Source: Streptomyces sp. NBC_01498
GTDB lineage: Bacteria > Actinomycetota > Actinomycetes > Streptomycetales > Streptomycetaceae
Direction: 5' to 3'
Assembly: GCF_036327775.1 (NCBI RefSeq)
Contig: NZ_CP109598.1
Coordinates: 6,987,501-7,051,500, forward strand
Length of the DNA stretch: 64,000 bases
Shown here piece after piece: positions 33,853-44,322 of this stretch (its first letter is position 1; every line of letters starts with the position of its first letter). Under the pieces are notes generated by a model, which was given only the letters and a program-made list of their open reading frames with translations, was not told the origin of the DNA and ran no database searches. The position numbers and the translations under genes are program-made.

Positions 33853-34980
33853 TCAGCCGAGGCGGAGCCGGAGCGTCTGCTCCGCGGCGTGGGCCAGCAG
33901 TTCGGCGGCCGAGGTGGTCATGGCGTCGAGGGTGCGGGGGCCGTCCGCGATGCTGAGCCCGGCGGTGAGGCCCAGCGCGTACAGGTCGTCCAGCGGTGCG
34001 ACGGTCTGGCCGGCGAGGGCCACGACGGGGATGTCCTGTTCGGCGGCGAGCCGGGCGACATGGGAGACGACCTTGCCGTCGGCGCTCTGCCGGTCGAGCC
34101 GTCCCTCGCCCGTGAGGACCAGGTCCGCGCCGGTCAGCGCGTCGGCCAGTCCCACACTCCGGGCGACCAGCTCACAGCCGGGCTCGGCGGTGGCGTCCAG
34201 CGCGGCGAGCATGCCGCCACAGGTGCCGCCGGCCGCTCCGGCGCCGGGAAGATGGTGCACCGGGGTACCGAAGGCGCCGGCGAATACGTCCGCCAGTCGG
34301 GCCAGACCCCGGTCGAGGAGTGCGATCTCGTCAGGGCCGGCGCCCTTCTGGGGGCCGAAGACCGCAGCGGCTCCCCGGGCGCCGACGAGGGGGTTCGTGA
34401 CGTCGCACGCGATGTGGAAGCGTGTGGCGTGGACCTCGGGGAGTACGTGGGTGAAGTCCACTCGCTCCAGGTCGGCCAGCGCGCCCCCGCCGGGTGGGAG
34501 TTCGGCCCCGGAGGCGTCCAGGAACAGGGCACCCAGCGCGCGCAGCAGTCCCGTACCCCCGTCGGTGGAGGCACTGCCCCCCACACAGACAAGCACGGAA
34601 CGGGCTCCCCGGCGGATGGCGTCCGCGATGAGCTGGCCCGTGCCGTGGGTGTCGGCACGCAGGGGCGCCAGGTCAGTCGGATCGATCAGCGTAAGACCGG
34701 ACGCGGAGGCGAGTTCGACCACCGCGGAGGTGGCGTCGGCGGCGAGCAGGTACCGGGCGGTCACCGGCCTGCCGAGGGGGTCGGTGACATCGAGGGATAT
34801 CTCCTGGCCTCCGGTGGCTGCGCCGACGCAGTCCAGCGTCCCCTCGCCGCCGTCGGCCATGGGCACGCTCAGGACCTCGGCGTCGGGCACCGCGCGGAGG
34901 ACACCGGTCTTCATCGCGGCGCAGACCGCGGTGGCGCTCAGGCTGCCCTTGAAGGAGTCGGGGGCAAGGACAACACGCAC
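33853..34980 (-). CDS. Glycerate 2-kinase (GarK/GlxK family)
   Basis: A 375-aa kinase that phosphorylates glycerate with ATP. It begins VRVVLAPDSFKGSLSA at GTG 34980, the usual start of this family, and carries MADGGEGTLD near 46, VGGSASTDGGTGLL near 121 and TGEGRLDRQSADGKV near 290. There is no ribosome site before GTG 34980, so the mRNA may be leaderless. Two palindromes lie 85-150 bp upstream, between this gene and its presumed regulator CdaR. Feeds 2-phosphoglycerate into glycolysis from sugar-diacid or glyoxylate breakdown. Confidence 0.92.
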   Translation of the reverse strand: MRVVLAPDSFKGSLSATAVCAAMKTGVLRAVPDAEVLSVPMADGGEGTLDCVGAATGGQEISLDVTDPLGRPVTARYLLAADATSAVVELASASGLTLIDPTDLAPLRADTHGTGQLIADAIRRGARSVLVCVGGSASTDGGTGLLRALGALFLDASGAELPPGGGALADLERVDFTHVLPEVHATRFHIACDVTNPLVGARGAAAVFGPQKGAGPDEIALLDRGLARLADVFAGAFGTPVHHLPGAGAAGGTCGGMLAALDATAEPGCELVARSVGLADALTGADLVLTGEGRLDRQSADGKVVSHVARLAAEQDIPVVALAGQTVAPLDDLYALGLTAGLSIADGPRTLDAMTTSAAELLAHAAEQTLRLRLG

Positions 34981-35063
34981 AGAAAGTAACCATTTCGGAA
35001 GGAGATTCGCTTTGCCCGGCGCTTGTTGAGCCGTATCGGCACTGTAGGTGCACGCTTTCATTC

Positions 35064-35130
35064 CCGAACATTGGTTCGGTGAACGGATTTGTACCCTGGT
35101 CTCGATCCCGATTTTGTGCACGGCGCACAA
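35064..35130. promoter_or_regulatory. Two palindromes upstream of the glycerate kinase-permease operon, candidate CdaR operators
   Basis: CCGAAC-ATTG-GTTCGG (35064-35079) and TTGTGC-ACGGC-GCACAA (35114-35130) are two perfect 6-bp inverted repeats 50 bp apart. They sit upstream of the glycerate kinase start and immediately downstream of the cdaR-like gene in the same transcription direction. Either could be the binding site of that regulator. Their sequences differ, so two different regulators are possible. Confidence 0.45.
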
Positions 35131-35181
35131 CTCGCGTCCGAGCGACCACGGGCCGGGCAGGACCCGCTCAGCCGTCCCGCC

Positions 35182-36273
35182 TCAGCTGTCCTCGACGAGG
35201 TACAGCGCCGCCTGGAGCACCACGGCGTCCTGGAAGACCCGGGGGTCCCGGCCCGTCAGCTCGGTGATCCGCCCCAGCCGGTACGCCAGGGTGTTGCGGT
35301 GCACCCTCAGCCGCTCGGCGGACTCGGCGGCGGAGCAGTTGTGCGCGAAGTAGACACCCAAGGTCCGGCGGTACTCGGCCGGAAGGCGCCCCAGCACCCG
35401 CTGTGCCGTCGCGTTCCGGATCTCCGGGGTGAGTCGGGCCAGCAGCACGGGAAGTTCGAGATCGGCGAGCCGTACGGACCCCGCGAGTCGGCGCCGTATC
35501 GCCAGGTTTGCCCGTTCCGCCTGCTCCAGCAGATCGGCGAAGCCCCTGGTCGGACCGGCGTCGAGTACGTCCGCGTTCGTGTCACTGAGCCGGGTCAGCC
35601 GGTCGCGCAGCGCGGCGGACGCGATGCCACCGACCACGATCCACACCGTGCCGGTTCCGTCCCGGGCGATCAGCGCGGACCCCTCGTCGATCTCCAGCGC
35701 GCGGTACCATCCACGCGGCCCGGCTTCCGGCGCCGGAGCGGAGGACCGCACGGCGAACAGCGCGTACGGGGGATCGACCCGGCAACCGCCCAACTGCTGC
35801 CCCTGCACCCAGGCTTCCTCACGCAGTTGCCCCGCGAGCAGATCCAGCATCACTTGCCGCCGCACCTGGTGGCGCCAGTCGGACTCGCCCGCGAAGGTCT
35901 CGCGCATCACCATGAGTTCGGCCAGCCGGGCGACCGCTCGCGCGATCTCCCCCACCGACTCCGGCGCGCCCCGTACCCCGACGACCCCGACAAGCCGGCC
36001 GTCCACACGCAGCGGAAGGTTCACCCCCGCCCGGGTCCCGCCGAGCGCATGCGCCGCTTCCTCCGTCAGGGACAGTGGCTCACCCGTCCGCAGCACCCGC
36101 ACGGCCCCCTCGTGCACACGGCCCAGCCGGCTGCGGTCACTGCTGGCGACGATCACCCCACGCTCGTCCATGATGTTCACCGGGACCCCGAGACGGGCCA
36201 CGACATCATCGACGATCGACTGGGCGACGGATTCCGAGAGCACCCCCGGAATATAGTCGCGTGCCCGAATCAC
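35182..36273 (-). CDS. CdaR/SdaR-family sugar diacid regulator
   Basis: A 363-aa transcription factor. The N-terminal diacid-recognition domain (about 8-140) begins IPGVLSESVAQSIVDDVVARLGVPVNIMDERGVIVASSD, the family signature. A degenerate middle region follows, then a PucR-type helix-turn-helix (SAAESAERLRVHRNTLAYRLGRITELTG, about 318-345) at the C-terminus. Start at GTG 36273. CdaR activates glycerate, galactarate and glucarate genes in Escherichia coli, and here the glycerate kinase and permease genes follow directly. Autoregulation is likely from the family but no site is visible upstream. Confidence 0.9.
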   Translation of the reverse strand: MIRARDYIPGVLSESVAQSIVDDVVARLGVPVNIMDERGVIVASSDRSRLGRVHEGAVRVLRTGEPLSLTEEAAHALGGTRAGVNLPLRVDGRLVGVVGVRGAPESVGEIARAVARLAELMVMRETFAGESDWRHQVRRQVMLDLLAGQLREEAWVQGQQLGGCRVDPPYALFAVRSSAPAPEAGPRGWYRALEIDEGSALIARDGTGTVWIVVGGIASAALRDRLTRLSDTNADVLDAGPTRGFADLLEQAERANLAIRRRLAGSVRLADLELPVLLARLTPEIRNATAQRVLGRLPAEYRRTLGVYFAHNCSAAESAERLRVHRNTLAYRLGRITELTGRDPRVFQDAVVLQAALYLVEDS

Positions 36274-36810
36274 CCCCGAACGTCACCCCACACCACATCC
36301 CACGTCAGCCGACCCTCAAGGTTTCGTCGCGGAATCTGTCAGCTTCCCGGCCGGACCACCGTTGCGACTGCCTCCATGGAGCCGCTGTGGCGGAAGCGCA
36401 GCGTGAACTTCACCGCGTCACCCTCCCGCCGGCGAGTGCCGCCCTTCAATGTGACCATCACGTCGAAGTCGGAGTCGAAGTCGAAGGGCGACATGGTCAG
36501 GGTCGAACCCGCTTTCACGATCGCCGCTTCGGTCACGGCCGTGGCACCACGCCACGTTCCTGGCGGAAGCGCGGGACCACGCCAACCACCTGATCGAGAC
36601 CTCCATGCGGCGGTGGGAGGAGGAGTCCACGGACGACACGGAGGCCGCGTCAGGGGCATCCTGGCCCGGAAATGCCCCGCAACCGCTGGTCAGAGCTGGG
36701 ACAGCGGTGGGAGACAGGGGAGTGAGGGAACTTTCAACTCGCGGCCCAGGTGTGTACGGACCAGGGCACCTGACGGGCATCCGCCCAGGTCAGGCGCCCC
36801 TTCTTGGTGC
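36274..36810. other. Intergenic stretch with gene remnants
   Basis: This 537-bp gap has a copper-chaperone-like remnant on the minus strand (listed separately). On the plus strand near 36547-36650 a frame reads HHATFLAEARDHANHLIETSMRRWEEESTD, which looks like real but truncated protein. No complete gene, ribosome site or RNA was found. It probably represents decayed genes. Confidence 0.4.
36339..36545 (-). pseudogene. Copper chaperone PCu(A)C-like C-terminal remnant
   Basis: The minus-strand frame ending at 36339 reads VKAGSTLTMSPFDFD, DVMVTLKGGT, EGDAVKFTLRFRHSGSMEAVATV. That order (PGGxHxM-like loop, LK, G-D-x-V-x-x-T-L-x-F) is how PCu(A)C domains end, but the conserved His/Met copper ligands are not preserved, and nothing convincing precedes it. 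A small duplication (DFDSDFD) is visible. Most likely a dead fragment. Confidence 0.35.
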
Positions 36811-38334
36811 CTAGAAGAAGCCCAGCTTCTTCGGTGAGTACGAGACCAGGAGATTCTTCGTCTGCTGGTAGTGCTCCAGCATCATCCGGTGGTTCTCGCG
36901 CCCGATGCCCGACTGCTTGTAGCCGCCGAACGCCGCGTGGGCCGGGTAGGTGTGGTAGCAGTTCGTCCAGACCCGGCCCGCCTGGATCGCGCGGCCCGCG
37001 CGGTACGCCGTGTTCATGTCGCGGGTCCAGACGCCCGCGCCGAGGCCGTACAGTGTGTCGTTGGCCGTCTTGATCGCGTCGTCGAAGTCGCTGAAGGACG
37101 TCACCGCGAGGACCGGGCCGAAGATCTCCTCCTGGAAGACCCGCATCCTGTTGTCGCCCTCGAAGATCGTGGGCTCGACGTAGTAGCCGCCGGACAGTTC
37201 GCCCTCGTGCTCGATCCGCCGACCGCCCGTCAGGATCTTCGCGCCTTCCTGAAGGCCGATGTCCAGATACGAAAGGATCTTCTGGAGCTGGTCGTTGGAC
37301 GCCTGGGCACCGATCATCGTGTCCGTGTCCAGCGGGTGGCCCGGGACGATCGCCTCGGTGCGGGCGATGCCCGCCTCCAGGAACTCGCTGTAGTGACCGC
37401 GCTGGATCAGCGCGCGGGACGGGCACGTGCACACCTCACCCTGGTTGAGGGCGAACATGGTGAAGCCCTCCAGCGCCTTGTCACGGAAGTCGTCGTCGGC
37501 CGACCAGATGTCGTCGAAGAAGATGTTCGGGCTCTTGCCGCCCAGCTCCAGCGTGACGGGTTTGATGTTCTCCGAGGCGTACTGCATGATCAGCCGCCCC
37601 GTGGTGGTCTCGCCCGTGAACGCCACCTTCGCCACCCGCGCGCTGGACGCGAGCGGCTTGCCCGCCTCGGCGCCGAAACCGTTGACGATGTTCACCACCC
37701 CCGGCGGCAGCAGATCGGCGACCAGGCTCATCCAGAGATGGATCGAGGCGGGGGTCTGCTCGGCCGGTTTGATGACCACGGCGTTGCCCGCCGCCAGCGC
37801 GGGCGCCAGCTTCCAGGTCGCCATCAGGAGCGGGAAGTTCCACGGGATGATCTGCGCGACCACGCCCAGCGGCTCGTGGAAGTGGTACGCGACGGTGTCG
37901 TCGTCGAGTTCGCTCAGCGTGCCCTCCTGGGCCCGGAGCGCGCCGGCGAAGTAGCGGAAGTGGTCGATGGCGAGCGGGATGTCGGCGGCCAGGGTCTCGC
38001 GTACCGGTTTGCCGTTCTCCCAGGTCTCCGCGACGGCCAGTTCCTCCAGGTGCGCCTCCATACGGTCGGCGATCTTGTGGAGGATGCCCGCGCGGGTCTC
38101 CGCCGAGGTCCTGCCCCAGGCCGGAGCGGCTCCGTGGGCCGCGTCCAGCGCGCGCTCCACGTCGTCGGCGGTGCCGCGCGCGACCTCGGTGAAGGGGCGG
38201 CCGTTGACCGGGCTCGGGTTCTCGAAGTACCGGCCCCGGGCGGGCGGGACGTACTCGCCACCGATCCAGTGGTCGTAGCGGGACTCGTACGAGACGATCG
38301 CGCCCTCGGTGCCCGGCGCTGCGTATCGGGTCAT
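36811..38334 (-). CDS. NAD-dependent aldehyde dehydrogenase (acetaldehyde/AldA type)
   Basis: A 507-aa aldehyde dehydrogenase oxidising aldehydes to acids. ATG 38334 follows GGGAGG with 8-bp spacing; the longer open frame above it lacks homology. Catalytic residues are Glu in LELGGKSPN near 263 and Cys in GEVCTCPSR near 302, with [12 protein letters not shown] at the cofactor site. The tail [15 protein letters not shown] is typical of the ExaC/AcoD acetaldehyde dehydrogenases. A GAF-type regulator gene lies just upstream in the same orientation, the usual partner of this enzyme in Streptomyces. Confidence 0.93.
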   Translation of the reverse strand: MTRYAAPGTEGAIVSYESRYDHWIGGEYVPPARGRYFENPSPVNGRPFTEVARGTADDVERALDAAHGAAPAWGRTSAETRAGILHKIADRMEAHLEELAVAETWENGKPVRETLAADIPLAIDHFRYFAGALRAQEGTLSELDDDTVAYHFHEPLGVVAQIIPWNFPLLMATWKLAPALAAGNAVVIKPAEQTPASIHLWMSLVADLLPPGVVNIVNGFGAEAGKPLASSARVAKVAFTGETTTGRLIMQYASENIKPVTLELGGKSPNIFFDDIWSADDDFRDKALEGFTMFALNQGEVCTCPSRALIQRGHYSEFLEAGIARTEAIVPGHPLDTDTMIGAQASNDQLQKILSYLDIGLQEGAKILTGGRRIEHEGELSGGYYVEPTIFEGDNRMRVFQEEIFGPVLAVTSFSDFDDAIKTANDTLYGLGAGVWTRDMNTAYRAGRAIQAGRVWTNCYHTYPAHAAFGGYKQSGIGRENHRMMLEHYQQTKNLLVSYSPKKLGFF

Positions 38335-38437
38335 CTCTGTGGCCTCCCGGTGAGGGTGCCGCCCGCCTTTGGGCGGCGCTCGTCGCGAGGCTAGGAGCGG
38401 GGACGTTGCGACCAGGTTGCGTCCCTGCCCCGCTGGG

Positions 38438-39691
38438 TCAGGACCGCTGCCAGGCGTCGAGTTCGCGTACGCGCGCGAGGGCGGCGGGCCGCTGTCGGGC
38501 GGGAAGCGCGTCGGCCAGCGCGCACCAGACGGCGAGGTCGTCCTCGGCCCAGGGGCTGTACGCCCAGTCCGCCAGCAGCGCCGGATCACCCCGGGCGATC
38601 AGCGCGGCCCGGAGCTGGTCGGCGAGCCTGCGGCGCAGCCGTACGACGGCGGGGGACAGGGAGGAGGGCAGCAGCGGTCCCGCGTACGCGCCCATGGCAC
38701 CGGTGACCGCCCCGGACGCCAGCCGCCTGCCGACGGTGTCGAAGTCCGTGTCCACGACGGCGGTGAGCCGGTACGGCCGCGAACGCAGGAGGTCGGGACC
38801 GAGCAGACCGCGCAGCCGGAACAGTTCCGCCCGCAGCGTGACGGGCGGGACGGACTCGTCCTCGTACAGCTCCCTCAGCAGTTCGTCGCCGCAGACGCCC
38901 TCCGGGCGGTGCGCGAGGACGGTCAGGATCTCGCTGTGGCGGCGGCTCAGCCGGGTCCTGCGGCCGTCCACGACGAGCAGGGCCTCGTCGCGCCCCAGGG
39001 CGGACAGTTGTACGGTGCCGGGTTCCGGCGGCGGTGCCAGCAGGGCGAGTTGCGACTCCGCGGCCCTGGCGACGGCGCCCACGAACGCCAGGCTGTGCGG
39101 GTGCGCCAGCCGGTCGCCGCCGGTGATGTCCACGGCGCCGAGCAGCCGCCCGGTACGCGGGTCGTGCAGCGGCGCGGCGGCGCAGGTCCACGGGTGCGCG
39201 GGGCGCAGGAAGTGCTCGGCGGCGAACACCTGGACGGGCCGGTCGACGGCGAGGGCGGTACCGGGGGCGTTGGTGCCCACCACGGGCTCCGACCAGCGGG
39301 CACCGGGAACGAAGTTCATGCCGCCCGCCCGAGCCCGGGTCGCGGCGGGGCCCTCGACCCACAGGAGACGTCCGTGCGCGTCGCACACGGCGATCAGATG
39401 CTCGCCGTCGGACGCGTACGCGCCCATCAGCTCGCGGAAGAGCGGCATCACACGCGCCAGGGGATGGGCGTCCCGGTAGGCACCGAGGTCGTCGTCGGAC
39501 AGCTCGACGCGGGCGGTTCCCTCGGGGCGGACCCGCGCGCGGGCGGAGCGCTGCCAGGAGTCGGCCACCACGGCGCGTACGGGCCGCTCGACCCGGCCGG
39601 CGGTCGCGAACGACTCGTACGCGCGACCCAGCGCCCCGCGCCGCTCCGCCGGATCGGCTCCTTCTGCCAGGGCCACCCACGTGTCGGTCAA
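38438..39691 (-). CDS. GAF-domain transcriptional regulator, AcoR-like without AAA domain
   Basis: A 417-aa protein. Residues 1-200 resemble the N-terminal sensor of AcoR ([14 protein letters not shown], then a GAF domain with [27 protein letters not shown] and [27 protein letters not shown]). There is no sigma-54 AAA domain. The C-terminal half holds a winged-helix-like segment ([31 protein letters not shown]). Streptomyces genomes often place this gene next to an acetaldehyde dehydrogenase gene, as here 104 bp away. Probably controls that gene in response to an aldehyde or acetoin-like signal; the ligand is unknown. Confidence 0.8.
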   Translation of the reverse strand: MTDTWVALAEGADPAERRGALGRAYESFATAGRVERPVRAVVADSWQRSARARVRPEGTARVELSDDDLGAYRDAHPLARVMPLFRELMGAYASDGEHLIAVCDAHGRLLWVEGPAATRARAGGMNFVPGARWSEPVVGTNAPGTALAVDRPVQVFAAEHFLRPAHPWTCAAAPLHDPRTGRLLGAVDITGGDRLAHPHSLAFVGAVARAAESQLALLAPPPEPGTVQLSALGRDEALLVVDGRRTRLSRRHSEILTVLAHRPEGVCGDELLRELYEDESVPPVTLRAELFRLRGLLGPDLLRSRPYRLTAVVDTDFDTVGRRLASGAVTGAMGAYAGPLLPSSLSPAVVRLRRRLADQLRAALIARGDPALLADWAYSPWAEDDLAVWCALADALPARQRPAALARVRELDAWQRS

Positions 39692-39862
39692 CTCGGCCTC
39701 CCGAGGCCACTACTGCACCGGCCTGTCCATGGTCGCCCGGCGTGCACCCCCGGGCAAGGCCGCGGTCACCCGATGGAGACGCCGTCCGGCGGACGGTCGC
39801 CTCCGTAGGAGGACGGCCCTGCCCCTACGCCCGTACGGGCAGGGCCGCTCAGGGCGGGCCCG

Positions 39863-41185
39863 TCAGTCCTCCACCGACAGACTCGCCAGGGCCGACCCCG
39901 GATCGGGCGCCGACGGGCCGGCGGGGCCCCAGCGGCCCCGGACCTTGCGGTACGGCCACCAGCGCCCGTCGCGGTCGTGGCGGAGCTGCGTGTCCGTCCC
40001 CACGACCGTCCACCGGGCGCCCGCCCCCGCCCGCAGGCGCGGCCGTTCGCCGTCCTCCCAGGCCCCCGCCAGCTCCGCCTCGGCGCGCGCCAGCGCCTCC
40101 GGTCCCGGCTGCCACTCCTCCTCCAGTACGGCGAGCGCCGCCGGGCCACCGTACCGCCAGGCGTCCACCGCCAGTTCCAGGTCCGCGCGCCGCCGGCCCG
40201 TCGCCTCGGCGAGCCGCGCCGCGATCAGCGGACCGCCGGACGACGCGGCCAGCCGCACCGCGTCCTGACGGGACGTCAACCCGGTCTCCAACGGCTGCCG
40301 CGTGTGCCCGGCCGACAGCGCGTCGGCCAGCAGCCGGACCGCCCGCGCCGCCGCGTCGGCGGCCAGGAGACCGAGCGCGGCCGGATCGATCCCGGCCGGC
40401 GGCGTCGCCTCCGTGTCGAAGGACGGCGGCGCACCGGGCTCCCCCGGAAGGGGTGGAGGAGGCGGCAGCGGCGGGAGGATGTCCCGCGCGGCGAACACCT
40501 CGTCCGCCGGTACGCCCTCGGGCTCCGCACCGCCCGCGCCGGTCCCGGGCACGTCGCCCGCCGTACTCCGGCTCGTCCGCGCGGCCCGTGCCGAGCGCAC
40601 CTGCAACTCGTCCAGCAGCCGGCGCTCCCCCCGGCCCCTCATCAGGAGGAGGACGAACGGGTCCTCGTCCAGCAGACGCGCCACCTGATAGCACAGCGCC
40701 GCCGTGTGCGGACAGAGGTCCCAGGCGCCGCACCCGCACTCCGGCTCCAGATCCCCGATACCGGGCAGCAGTTCCACTCCGGCGCCCGCCGCGTCCTCCA
40801 CCAGGTGCGGTGGCATGTCGCGGTCCAGCAGCGCGGCGACGTGCCCGGCGCGCTCGACCGCCATGTCCAGGAAACGGTCCCACTCCTCCGTACCGAGCCG
40901 CTGCAACAGCACGTCGCCGCGCCACGCCGTGCCGTCCGGGTCGCGCACGACGGCCGTGATCCTGCCCGGCCGTACGGACACCGCGCCGACCGCCCCGGCA
41001 CGGGCCTGCCGGCGCCCCTTCTTGAGCTGCGTCGCATCGAGTGCCGTGCCCTCGAGGGCCTTCAGCCACGCCTGTCCCCACCAGGTCCGCGCGAAGGCGC
41101 GGCCCGGTGCGGGCGGCAGTGCGGCGAAGGTGCGCTCGTCGCCCTCCGCAGGGAGGCCGTCGCCACCACTGTCGGCCCCGGTCAT
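39863..41185 (-). CDS. SWIM zinc-finger protein, partner of the SNF2 helicase
   Basis: A 440-aa protein with a SWIM zinc finger at about 161-180: CGCGAWDLCPHTAALCY gives the C-x-C-xn-C-x-H pattern. The N-terminal FARTWWGQAWLKALEG segment is typical of the bacterial SWIM proteins that accompany SNF2 helicases. A long proline-rich linker (PPLPPPPPLPG) precedes the C-terminal domain. ATG 41185 lies inside the helicase stop region (4-bp overlap), with GGGAG upstream, so the two are co-translated. Likely supplies DNA or protein contacts for the remodeller. Confidence 0.85.
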   Translation of the reverse strand: MTGADSGGDGLPAEGDERTFAALPPAPGRAFARTWWGQAWLKALEGTALDATQLKKGRRQARAGAVGAVSVRPGRITAVVRDPDGTAWRGDVLLQRLGTEEWDRFLDMAVERAGHVAALLDRDMPPHLVEDAAGAGVELLPGIGDLEPECGCGAWDLCPHTAALCYQVARLLDEDPFVLLLMRGRGERRLLDELQVRSARAARTSRSTAGDVPGTGAGGAEPEGVPADEVFAARDILPPLPPPPPLPGEPGAPPSFDTEATPPAGIDPAALGLLAADAAARAVRLLADALSAGHTRQPLETGLTSRQDAVRLAASSGGPLIAARLAEATGRRRADLELAVDAWRYGGPAALAVLEEEWQPGPEALARAEAELAGAWEDGERPRLRAGAGARWTVVGTDTQLRHDRDGRWWPYRKVRGRWGPAGPSAPDPGSALASLSVED

Positions 41186-44100
41186 CGCGTACTCCCTCGC
41201 AGCTCGACCAGCTCCGCCAGCTCGTCGTCGGTCAGTTCGGTCAGGGCCGCCTCGCCCCCGGCGCCGAGGACGGAGTCCGCGAGACGCTGCTTGCGCGCCA
41301 GCATGTCCGCGATCCGGTCCTCGATCGTGCCCTCGGTGATCATGCGGTGCACCTGCACCGGCCGGTCCTGGCCGATGCGGTACGCGCGGTCCGTCGCCTG
41401 CGCCTCGACGGCCGGGTTCCACCAGCGGTCGAAGTGCACGACGTGTTCGGCGCGGGTCAGATTGAGCCCGGTGCCCGCCGCCTTCAGCGACAGCAGGAAG
41501 ACGGGCACCTCGCCGTCCTGGAACCGCCGCACCAGCGTGTCCCGCAGTGGTACCGGTGTGCCGCCGTGCAGGAACTGGGTCGGGACTCCCCGCGCGGCCA
41601 GATGCCGTTCGAGCAGCCGCGCCATCCGCACGTACTGCGTGAAGACGAGCACGCTCGCCCCCTCGGCGAGGATCGTGTCGAGCAGTTCGTCGAGCAGCTC
41701 GACCTTGCCCGAACGCCCCGCGACGCGGACCGGGTCGTCCTCCTCCTTGAGGAACTGCGCGGGGTGGTTGCAGATCTGCTTGAGCGAGGTCAGCAGCGTC
41801 ATCACGAGGCCGCGGCGCTCCATGCCGTCCGCCCCCGAGATGGCCGCCAGGGTCTCGCGTACGACCGCCTCGTACAGCCCCGTCTGCTCCGTCGTCAGCG
41901 ACACCGCCCGGTCGGTCTCCGTCTTCGGCGGCAGCTCGGGCGCGATACCCGGGTCCGACTTGCGGCGGCGCAGCAGGAACGGCCGTACCAGCGCGGACAG
42001 CCGCTCCGCCGCCGCCGGGTCACCGCCCTCGACGGCCCGCGCATAGCGGGTACGGAAGGCGGTGAGCCGCCCGAGGAGCCCCGGCGTGGTCCAGTCGAGG
42101 ATCGCCCACAGCTCGGAGAGGTTGTTCTCCACCGGCGTGCCGGAGAGGGCGACACGCGCCGTGGCGTTGATGGTGCGCAGTTGGCGCGCGGTCGAGGAGT
42201 ACGGGTTCTTCACGTGCTGGGCCTCGTCGGCGACGACCAGGCCCCACCCGACGGCCGCGAGCCTCGGCGCGTCCATCCGCATCGTGCCGTACGTCGTGAG
42301 CACGAACTCGCCGTCCGCGAGGGCGTCCAGGCCGCGCGACACGCCGTGGAAGCGGCGTACGGGAGTGCCGGGTGCGAACCGTTCGATCTCGCGCTGCCAG
42401 TTGCCCATCAGCGACGCCGGGCAGACCACCAGCGTGGGGCCGGCCGCCGACGGGTCCGTCCGGCGGTGCAGATGGAGCGCGATGACGGTGACGGTCTTGC
42501 CGAGCCCCATGTCGTCGGCGAGACAGCCGCCGAGGCCGAGCGAGGTCATCCGGTGCAGCCAGTTGAGGCCGCGCAGCTGGTAGTCGCGCAGGGTGGCCGT
42601 GAGGGCCGCGGGCTGCGCGATCTCCAGGTCCGCGCCCTCCGGGTCGGCGAGACGGTCCCGGAGCGCGGCGAGCGGGCCCGCCGCCTCGACCTCGACCCGG
42701 CGGCCGTCGATCTCGGCGGACCCGGTGAGGACGGCGCCGAGCGCGTCGACGGGGGTGAGCTTGCGGTCCCGGCTCTCCCTGGCCCGCCTGGCCTCCTCGG
42801 GGTCGATGAGCACCCACTGGTCGCGCAGCCGTACGACGGGGCGTGTCGCCTCGGCGAGCCGGTCCAGCTCGGTACGGGTCAACTCCCGCCCGCCCAGGGC
42901 GAACCGCCAGTCGAAGGCCAGCAGCGCGTCGGCGGACAGGAAGGACGGCAGGCCCGAACCGTCCCTGCCGGAGGCTCCGTTGCCGCGCGTGTCGTCGTTG
43001 CCGTCGTGGGCCTCGCCCGGCGTGTCGGCGCCCGCGCCCCAGGGCGGAACGTCCTTTCCGTGGCCGGGCTGTCCGATGACGGCGCGCGCCGTCAGCTTGC
43101 GCGCGAGCGCCTTCGGCCAGTGCACCTGGACACCGGTGGCGGCCAGGGCGCGGGAGGCTTCCCCGAGCAGGTCGGTGATGTCCTCGTCGGCGAGGTCGAC
43201 GGAGTCGGGCACCGTGGCCGACAGGAGCGGCGTCAGGGGCGGCCAGGCGCGCGCGGCGCGCCGCAGGGCCAGCAGGGCGTCCATCCGGGCCCGTGGGCCG
43301 AACACCCCGCCCGAGGCGCCCGTGGCGCTTTCTCCCGCCCACACCTGGGCCGCGTCGGCGACCACCGCCGGATCGCCCACGCGGTGCATCTGTAGGACGG
43401 CGCGGAATGCGGGGGCGGCTCCCACGGCTTCGCCGTCGAGGTCGCCGTCGAGCGGGTCACCTCCTTGGGAGGGGCCGTCCTGTCCGCGGGAGGGGCCGTA
43501 CGCACGGGCGTCGTCGTCCGACGCGGCGGTCAGGCCGGGCAGTTCGATCCGGAGTGACAGCCGTACCCCCGCGTCGTGCCCGGCCGCCACGTCGGCCGCC
43601 CAGTCGCGCAGTTCGGGCGCTCGGCGCGGGGCGACGGCGGTGAGGAGCGGCGATCCGGTGGCGAGCGGCGCGGCGGGCGTGCGCACGATGCCGTCGGCGA
43701 CGGCGTCGAGGAACTGCCTCAGCAGCCGTTCCGGCTCGGCGAGCAGCACCGGACCCGGTGTCGCCCTGTCGAGCGGTACGGCGTGCGCGGCGGGCGGCAT
43801 GGACGCGGCGAGCGCGCGGATCCGCTCCAGGTCGTCGGCGGTGAGGGGGCCGACCCGCCAGGCGTCGTGGCCGGAGGCGGAGAGCCCCGGCAACAGCAGT
43901 CCGCGTGCGGCGAGTTGCAGGGCGAGCAGCGCGGCGGCGGCCCAGAACGACACGGCGGGGGAGGCGTCGGCCGTTGTCCTGGCACGGGTCAGCACGGGCA
44001 GCGCGATGCCGACGGGCAGAACGAGCGCGCGGACGGTACGCGCGCGTACGTCGTCGCCGACGACGGTCAGGTCCTCGACGCGACCGGCCGGGTCGGTCGC

Positions 44101-44322
44101 GTCCGGGTCGGTCGTGTCCGGGTCGGTCGGGCGGGCGGCGGTGGCCGGGCGATCCGGTGGGGGCACGGTGCCCGCCGAGGCCCTGGTGCCCGGGGGAGCG
44201 GTGCCGTCCGGGCACCAGAAGGCGACCCGGCCGACCCTGGCCGGGTCGGCGGGCAGGAAGAGCGCGTGGCAACGGGCGAGTTCGGCGATCGGGAACGGCG
44301 TAACGGCGAAGGGCCGGGACAC
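41182..44322 (-). CDS. SNF2-family DNA helicase/translocase
   Basis: A 1046-aa Swi2/Snf2 ATPase from GTG 44322; GAGGA lies 13 bases upstream and no ATG is in frame. After an N-terminal bacterial SNF2-associated domain (about 1-560) come the ATPase motifs: LADDMGLGKTVTVIALHLHRR (Walker A), VADEAQHVKN (DEAQ box), ALSGTPVENNLSELW, and in the C-terminal RecA lobe VLVFTQYV and DRAYRIGQDRPVQVHRM. Forms an operon with the SWIM protein. The family remodels DNA-protein complexes, possibly recycling stalled RNA polymerase like RapA; the role here is unproven. Confidence 0.93.
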   Translation of the reverse strand: MSRPFAVTPFPIAELARCHALFLPADPARVGRVAFWCPDGTAPPGTRASAGTVPPPDRPATAARPTDPDTTDPDATDPAGRVEDLTVVGDDVRARTVRALVLPVGIALPVLTRARTTADASPAVSFWAAAALLALQLAARGLLLPGLSASGHDAWRVGPLTADDLERIRALAASMPPAAHAVPLDRATPGPVLLAEPERLLRQFLDAVADGIVRTPAAPLATGSPLLTAVAPRRAPELRDWAADVAAGHDAGVRLSLRIELPGLTAASDDDARAYGPSRGQDGPSQGGDPLDGDLDGEAVGAAPAFRAVLQMHRVGDPAVVADAAQVWAGESATGASGGVFGPRARMDALLALRRAARAWPPLTPLLSATVPDSVDLADEDITDLLGEASRALAATGVQVHWPKALARKLTARAVIGQPGHGKDVPPWGAGADTPGEAHDGNDDTRGNGASGRDGSGLPSFLSADALLAFDWRFALGGRELTRTELDRLAEATRPVVRLRDQWVLIDPEEARRARESRDRKLTPVDALGAVLTGSAEIDGRRVEVEAAGPLAALRDRLADPEGADLEIAQPAALTATLRDYQLRGLNWLHRMTSLGLGGCLADDMGLGKTVTVIALHLHRRTDPSAAGPTLVVCPASLMGNWQREIERFAPGTPVRRFHGVSRGLDALADGEFVLTTYGTMRMDAPRLAAVGWGLVVADEAQHVKNPYSSTARQLRTINATARVALSGTPVENNLSELWAILDWTTPGLLGRLTAFRTRYARAVEGGDPAAAERLSALVRPFLLRRRKSDPGIAPELPPKTETDRAVSLTTEQTGLYEAVVRETLAAISGADGMERRGLVMTLLTSLKQICNHPAQFLKEEDDPVRVAGRSGKVELLDELLDTILAEGASVLVFTQYVRMARLLERHLAARGVPTQFLHGGTPVPLRDTLVRRFQDGEVPVFLLSLKAAGTGLNLTRAEHVVHFDRWWNPAVEAQATDRAYRIGQDRPVQVHRMITEGTIEDRIADMLARKQRLADSVLGAGGEAALTELTDDELAELVELRGSTR

